The notes beneath the pieces were generated by a model. That model did not search any database and was not told the DNA's origin. It saw nothing but the letters and a program-made list of their open reading frames with translations. A stretch of DNA of 64,000 nucleotides from NCBI GenBank assembly GCA_948788915.1, contig CAQFOZ010000002.1:1-64000 (forward strand), in the 5' to 3' direction. The DNA comes from an uncultured Muribaculaceae bacterium (GTDB taxonomy: Bacteria; Bacteroidota; Bacteroidia; Bacteroidales; Muribaculaceae). Shown piece by piece: positions 61,495-64,000 of the stretch. The position numbers were made by a program, and so were the translations under genes. Every line of letters begins with the position of its first letter. The stretch's first letter is position 1.

Positions 61495-63468
61495 ATGATC
61501 AGATACAGATTAAGAAGATTTTTAAGTCGTTTGGCGATAATCCTGATTCCGGTATTGGCGGCGGCATGCGCCAATATCGGCAACCCGTCGGGCGGCGCAC
61601 GCGACGAGGACGCACCGATATATGTTTCTTCAAATCCACCTCAAGGCTCTCTCAATGTGGACAAAACGCGCATATCCATAACCTTCAACGAACTCATCAA
61701 CGTAAAGGACGCTTTCTCAAAAGTAGTGGTTTCCCCACCGTCCCGACAGGTGCCCCGCGTCTCTTCCATAGGACGCAGGGTAAACGTTGTGTTCGACTCC
61801 CTGATGCCAAACACAACATACACAATAGATTTCGCAGATGCAATCGAAGACAACAACGAAGGGAACAAATTGGAAGGCTTTGCCTATACATTCTCGACCG
61901 GTGCCACCATCGATTCTCTTCGCATCTCCGGAATGGTGCTAAATGCCCGTGATCTCGAACCCCGGAAAGGAATACTTGTAGGAGTCCACGAGAATCTGTC
62001 AGATACTGCATTTTCAAAAATTCCGTTTGTACGAATCGCAAAAACAGATGACCGCGGCCGCTTCACGATTCGGGGACTGCGCGACACCACATATACTGTT
62101 TTCGCCCTCGATGACAAGGATAACGATTATAAATACGCGAATCCGGAAGAGGACCTTGCCTTCTACCCTATAACCGTGAGACCTACTTCCGAACGCATAG
62201 AAGTACTCGACACAACATATAATCATCTTGGCGAAACCGACACGGTAGCGACACGGATTCGAACCAGATTCCTGCCTAACGACATATTGCTCCGCACTTT
62301 CAATTCCTTGAAACGACCGCAATATCTCACTAAATACGAACGTATAGACTCCACCAAATTATACTTCAAATTTAACACTGCGTCAGACCGTTTCCCGGAA
62401 ATGTCTGTTGTGGATCCTGAAAAACTGCCTTTTGAAGGTGCAATCCTGGAACGCAATATAACAAATGATTCGCTTATCTATTGGTTGCCGGATAAACTTG
62501 TCAGAACTGACTCGTTAAAGATTGCCGCAACATATCTGCGCACTGACTCAACCGGAAACCTAACGCAATTTGCCGACACTCTTAAATTTTATACAAACAA
62601 GCCTCGTGTGCCCAAAAAGAAAAAGAAAGACGAGAAAAAAGTCCCCCTGAATCCCGAAGATTCAATAAAAAACATAACCTTGGGTGTGAAATTCGCCACA
62701 ACCACACAGGAAGTGAACCTTCCTGTGGATTTTGAATTCGACACTCCGCTTTCCAGACTCGACACCACAGCCTTCACTCTTGAAATGATGGTTGATACGT
62801 TATGGAGAAAAGTACCAAAAAATTGGCAGATTACCCAGCGTGATTCTGTATCGCCACGGCATTTCCAGTTGACATATCCCTGGGATTATGACACAAAATA
62901 CCGTGTAACGGCCGACACCATGGCCGCAATAGGAATATACGGCAAACCCACTCGTCCTTTGTCTCATGAATTTGCCTCTAAAAAAGAGGAAGATTACTGC
63001 ACTCTTACTTTCAATATAAAAGGAGGAGATCCGGACGTACCTTTATTCGTGGAATTGTTGTCAAGTGCCGATGCCATTGTAAAGGCAGAGCCGGTTGTAA
63101 ATAATAAAGTGACTTTCAAATACATTGCTCCAGGCAAGTTTTATGCACGCCTCATTGAAGATTACAATGGCAACGGAGAATATGATACAGGTGATTATGA
63201 TTTGAAATTGGAACCGGAGCTCGCATACTATTATCCCAAAGTAATAAATATCAAGAAAAACTGGGATAAGGAAGAGGAATGGGACATATTTGCTACAGCT
63301 ATAGATCTCATGAAACCGGAAAGCATAAAGAAAAACAAACCGGAAAGGAAGAAACATCAGGACAACGACAACAATTATGAGGAGGAAGAAGAGGAAGAAA
63401 TCTTCGATCCTACGGCAAATCCGTTCGACCCTAACTCAAAGAACAGACGCAAGACGGGCAAATATTGA
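61495..63468 (+). CDS. Ig-like domain lipoprotein
   Basis: 657 residues. A lipoprotein signal ends in LAAAC (Cys25). An N-terminal Ig-like (Big_5 type) domain follows (about 40-140): APIYVSSNPPQGSLNVDKTR, ISITFNELINVKD and MPNTTYTIDFADAIEDNNEG. A carboxypeptidase-regulatory-like fold comes after it (DDRGRFTIRGLRDTTYTVFA). More beta domains and a charged tail with a run of Glu (NNYEEEEEEEIFDP) complete it. This layout is widespread in Bacteroidetes and of unknown role, probably on the periplasmic face of the outer membrane. It stands alone and converges on the LRR gene. Confidence 0.85.
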   Translation: MIRYRLRRFLSRLAIILIPVLAAACANIGNPSGGARDEDAPIYVSSNPPQGSLNVDKTRISITFNELINVKDAFSKVVVSPPSRQVPRVSSIGRRVNVVFDSLMPNTTYTIDFADAIEDNNEGNKLEGFAYTFSTGATIDSLRISGMVLNARDLEPRKGILVGVHENLSDTAFSKIPFVRIAKTDDRGRFTIRGLRDTTYTVFALDDKDNDYKYANPEEDLAFYPITVRPTSERIEVLDTTYNHLGETDTVATRIRTRFLPNDILLRTFNSLKRPQYLTKYERIDSTKLYFKFNTASDRFPEMSVVDPEKLPFEGAILERNITNDSLIYWLPDKLVRTDSLKIAATYLRTDSTGNLTQFADTLKFYTNKPRVPKKKKKDEKKVPLNPEDSIKNITLGVKFATTTQEVNLPVDFEFDTPLSRLDTTAFTLEMMVDTLWRKVPKNWQITQRDSVSPRHFQLTYPWDYDTKYRVTADTMAAIGIYGKPTRPLSHEFASKKEEDYCTLTFNIKGGDPDVPLFVELLSSADAIVKAEPVVNNKVTFKYIAPGKFYARLIEDYNGNGEYDTGDYDLKLEPELAYYYPKVINIKKNWDKEEEWDIFATAIDLMKPESIKKNKPERKKHQDNDNNYEEEEEEEIFDPTANPFDPNSKNRRKTGKY

Positions 63469-63505
63469 TTTCTCTTCCGACCGGAAAATCTACAAAAGAG
63501 CAAAA

Positions 63506-64000
63506 TTACTTACTTACAATATTGCTGAAAAGACTCCATCCGTTAGCGTGGGAATATGCTTTCTCGCAACCAGGACTTACGACAAGCCGGCAACGGGCAT
63601 AAGCCTCGGCATCATCCGGTTCAAACAGATAGCTGTCGCAATCAAACGCAGGCGGAACCGGAGATAGTTCTTCGATTACAGACAGTGATACGCACCCGCT
63701 GAAAATCAGTTCGCCAAGCATATTGCTGTTTTCAGGCAACCGGACTTTCTTAAGCGAAACGCAGTCGGAGAACGCATATGACTCAAGCTCTTTTATATTC
63801 TTTGGGAGTAACACTTGTGTCATAGACGTGCAACGTGAAAACACATTGCTTCCTATATGCCTCACACTCTCGGGAATATCAATACCCTCAAGCGAGGCGC
63901 AATATATGAAAGAATGCGAGCCTATGTCCTCAAGTCGAGATGGCAATTCCACTCGTTCCAGTTCCCCACATCCTGCAAAAGTATATTTGGAAAGAGTGCG
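63506..64000 (-). CDS. BspA-type leucine-rich-repeat protein, C-terminal part (cut by window edge)
   Basis: The open frame runs off the right edge, so only about 164 C-terminal residues are seen. LRR_5/BspA repeats are clear: LERVELPSRLEDIGSHSFIY, GIDIPESVRHIGSNVFSRC, LPKNIKELESYAFSDC and LPENSNMLGELIFSGC. The C-terminus CEKAYSHANGWSLFSNIVSK is the usual cap. Such proteins are secreted or surface-bound and bind host or bacterial proteins. The start and any signal peptide lie outside the window. Confidence 0.85.
   Translation of the reverse strand, partial: RTLSKYTFAGCGELERVELPSRLEDIGSHSFIYCASLEGIDIPESVRHIGSNVFSRCTSMTQVLLPKNIKELESYAFSDCVSLKKVRLPENSNMLGELIFSGCVSLSVIEELSPVPPAFDCDSYLFEPDDAEAYARCRLVVSPGCEKAYSHANGWSLFSNIVSK

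Overview
The window reads as chromosomal DNA from a gut-type member of the Bacteroidota, order Bacteroidales. Supporting signs are a SusC/SusD pair, a fused SecDF, an ATP-dependent PEP carboxykinase, a DUF4834 protein, secreted proteins with a shared type IX-like C-terminal tail, weak Shine-Dalgarno sites, and promoters of the Bacteroidetes form TTTG-N~20-TAnnTTTG. A Muribaculaceae-like genus is my guess from the gene mix; I cannot prove it from sequence alone. I see no prophage, insertion sequence, CRISPR array or rRNA operon. One tRNA gene (Pro, anticodon CGG) is present.

Region by region. 1-11.7 kb (minus strand): a broken M6-type metalloprotease start, a secreted protein, SusD, SusC, a large HExxH zinc protease and a duplicated leucine-rich-repeat surface protein. 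No glycosidase is present, so this looks more like a RagAB-style peptide or glycoprotein acquisition locus than a polysaccharide locus. 12-15.3 kb (plus): pckA and a CPA1-type cation/proton antiporter with an RCK_C tail. 15.3-18.9 kb (plus): a strong promoter, a structured candidate RNA or long leader, a polytopic zinc-ribbon membrane protein, and a secreted protein with a TonB C-terminal domain. 19-23.1 kb (minus): a tight glycan operon (GT90-like, three GT2 enzymes, a small membrane protein). 23.1-26.2 kb (plus): a glutaminyl-cyclase-like M28 lipoprotein, tyrS and a coupled GT2. 26.3-31 kb: a serine-type sulfatase, a SemiSWEET, an unknown protein and an acyltransferase. 31-38 kb (minus): an AsmA-like giant, topA, folD. 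38.4-45.1 kb (plus): nadB, an S41 protease and mfd. 45.4-52.8 kb (minus): yebC, pheT, an orphan histidine kinase, a Cof-type HAD phosphatase, a DUF4834 protein, pssA and psd. 52.9-54.9 kb (plus): a YeiH-type transporter and a polytopic UbiA-like protein. Then come tRNA-Pro, two tandem secreted histidine acid phosphatases, secDF, an Ig-like lipoprotein, and the end of a BspA-type LRR protein cut by the window edge.

The least expected content is non-coding. Three intergenic regions carry arrays of a 9-bp unit (CCYTAAAGA and relatives). Three short hairpins share a TTGTCCSCAA core, two of them beside those arrays. A motif related to TTAGAAACTRTTTAA recurs in intergenic DNA. An octamer repeat inside the histidine-kinase gene could make it phase variable, and two further tandem-repeat tracts flank the HAD gene. 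A perfect 15-bp hairpin ends two bases before the AsmA start codon, and psd and yeiH share interlocked divergent promoters.
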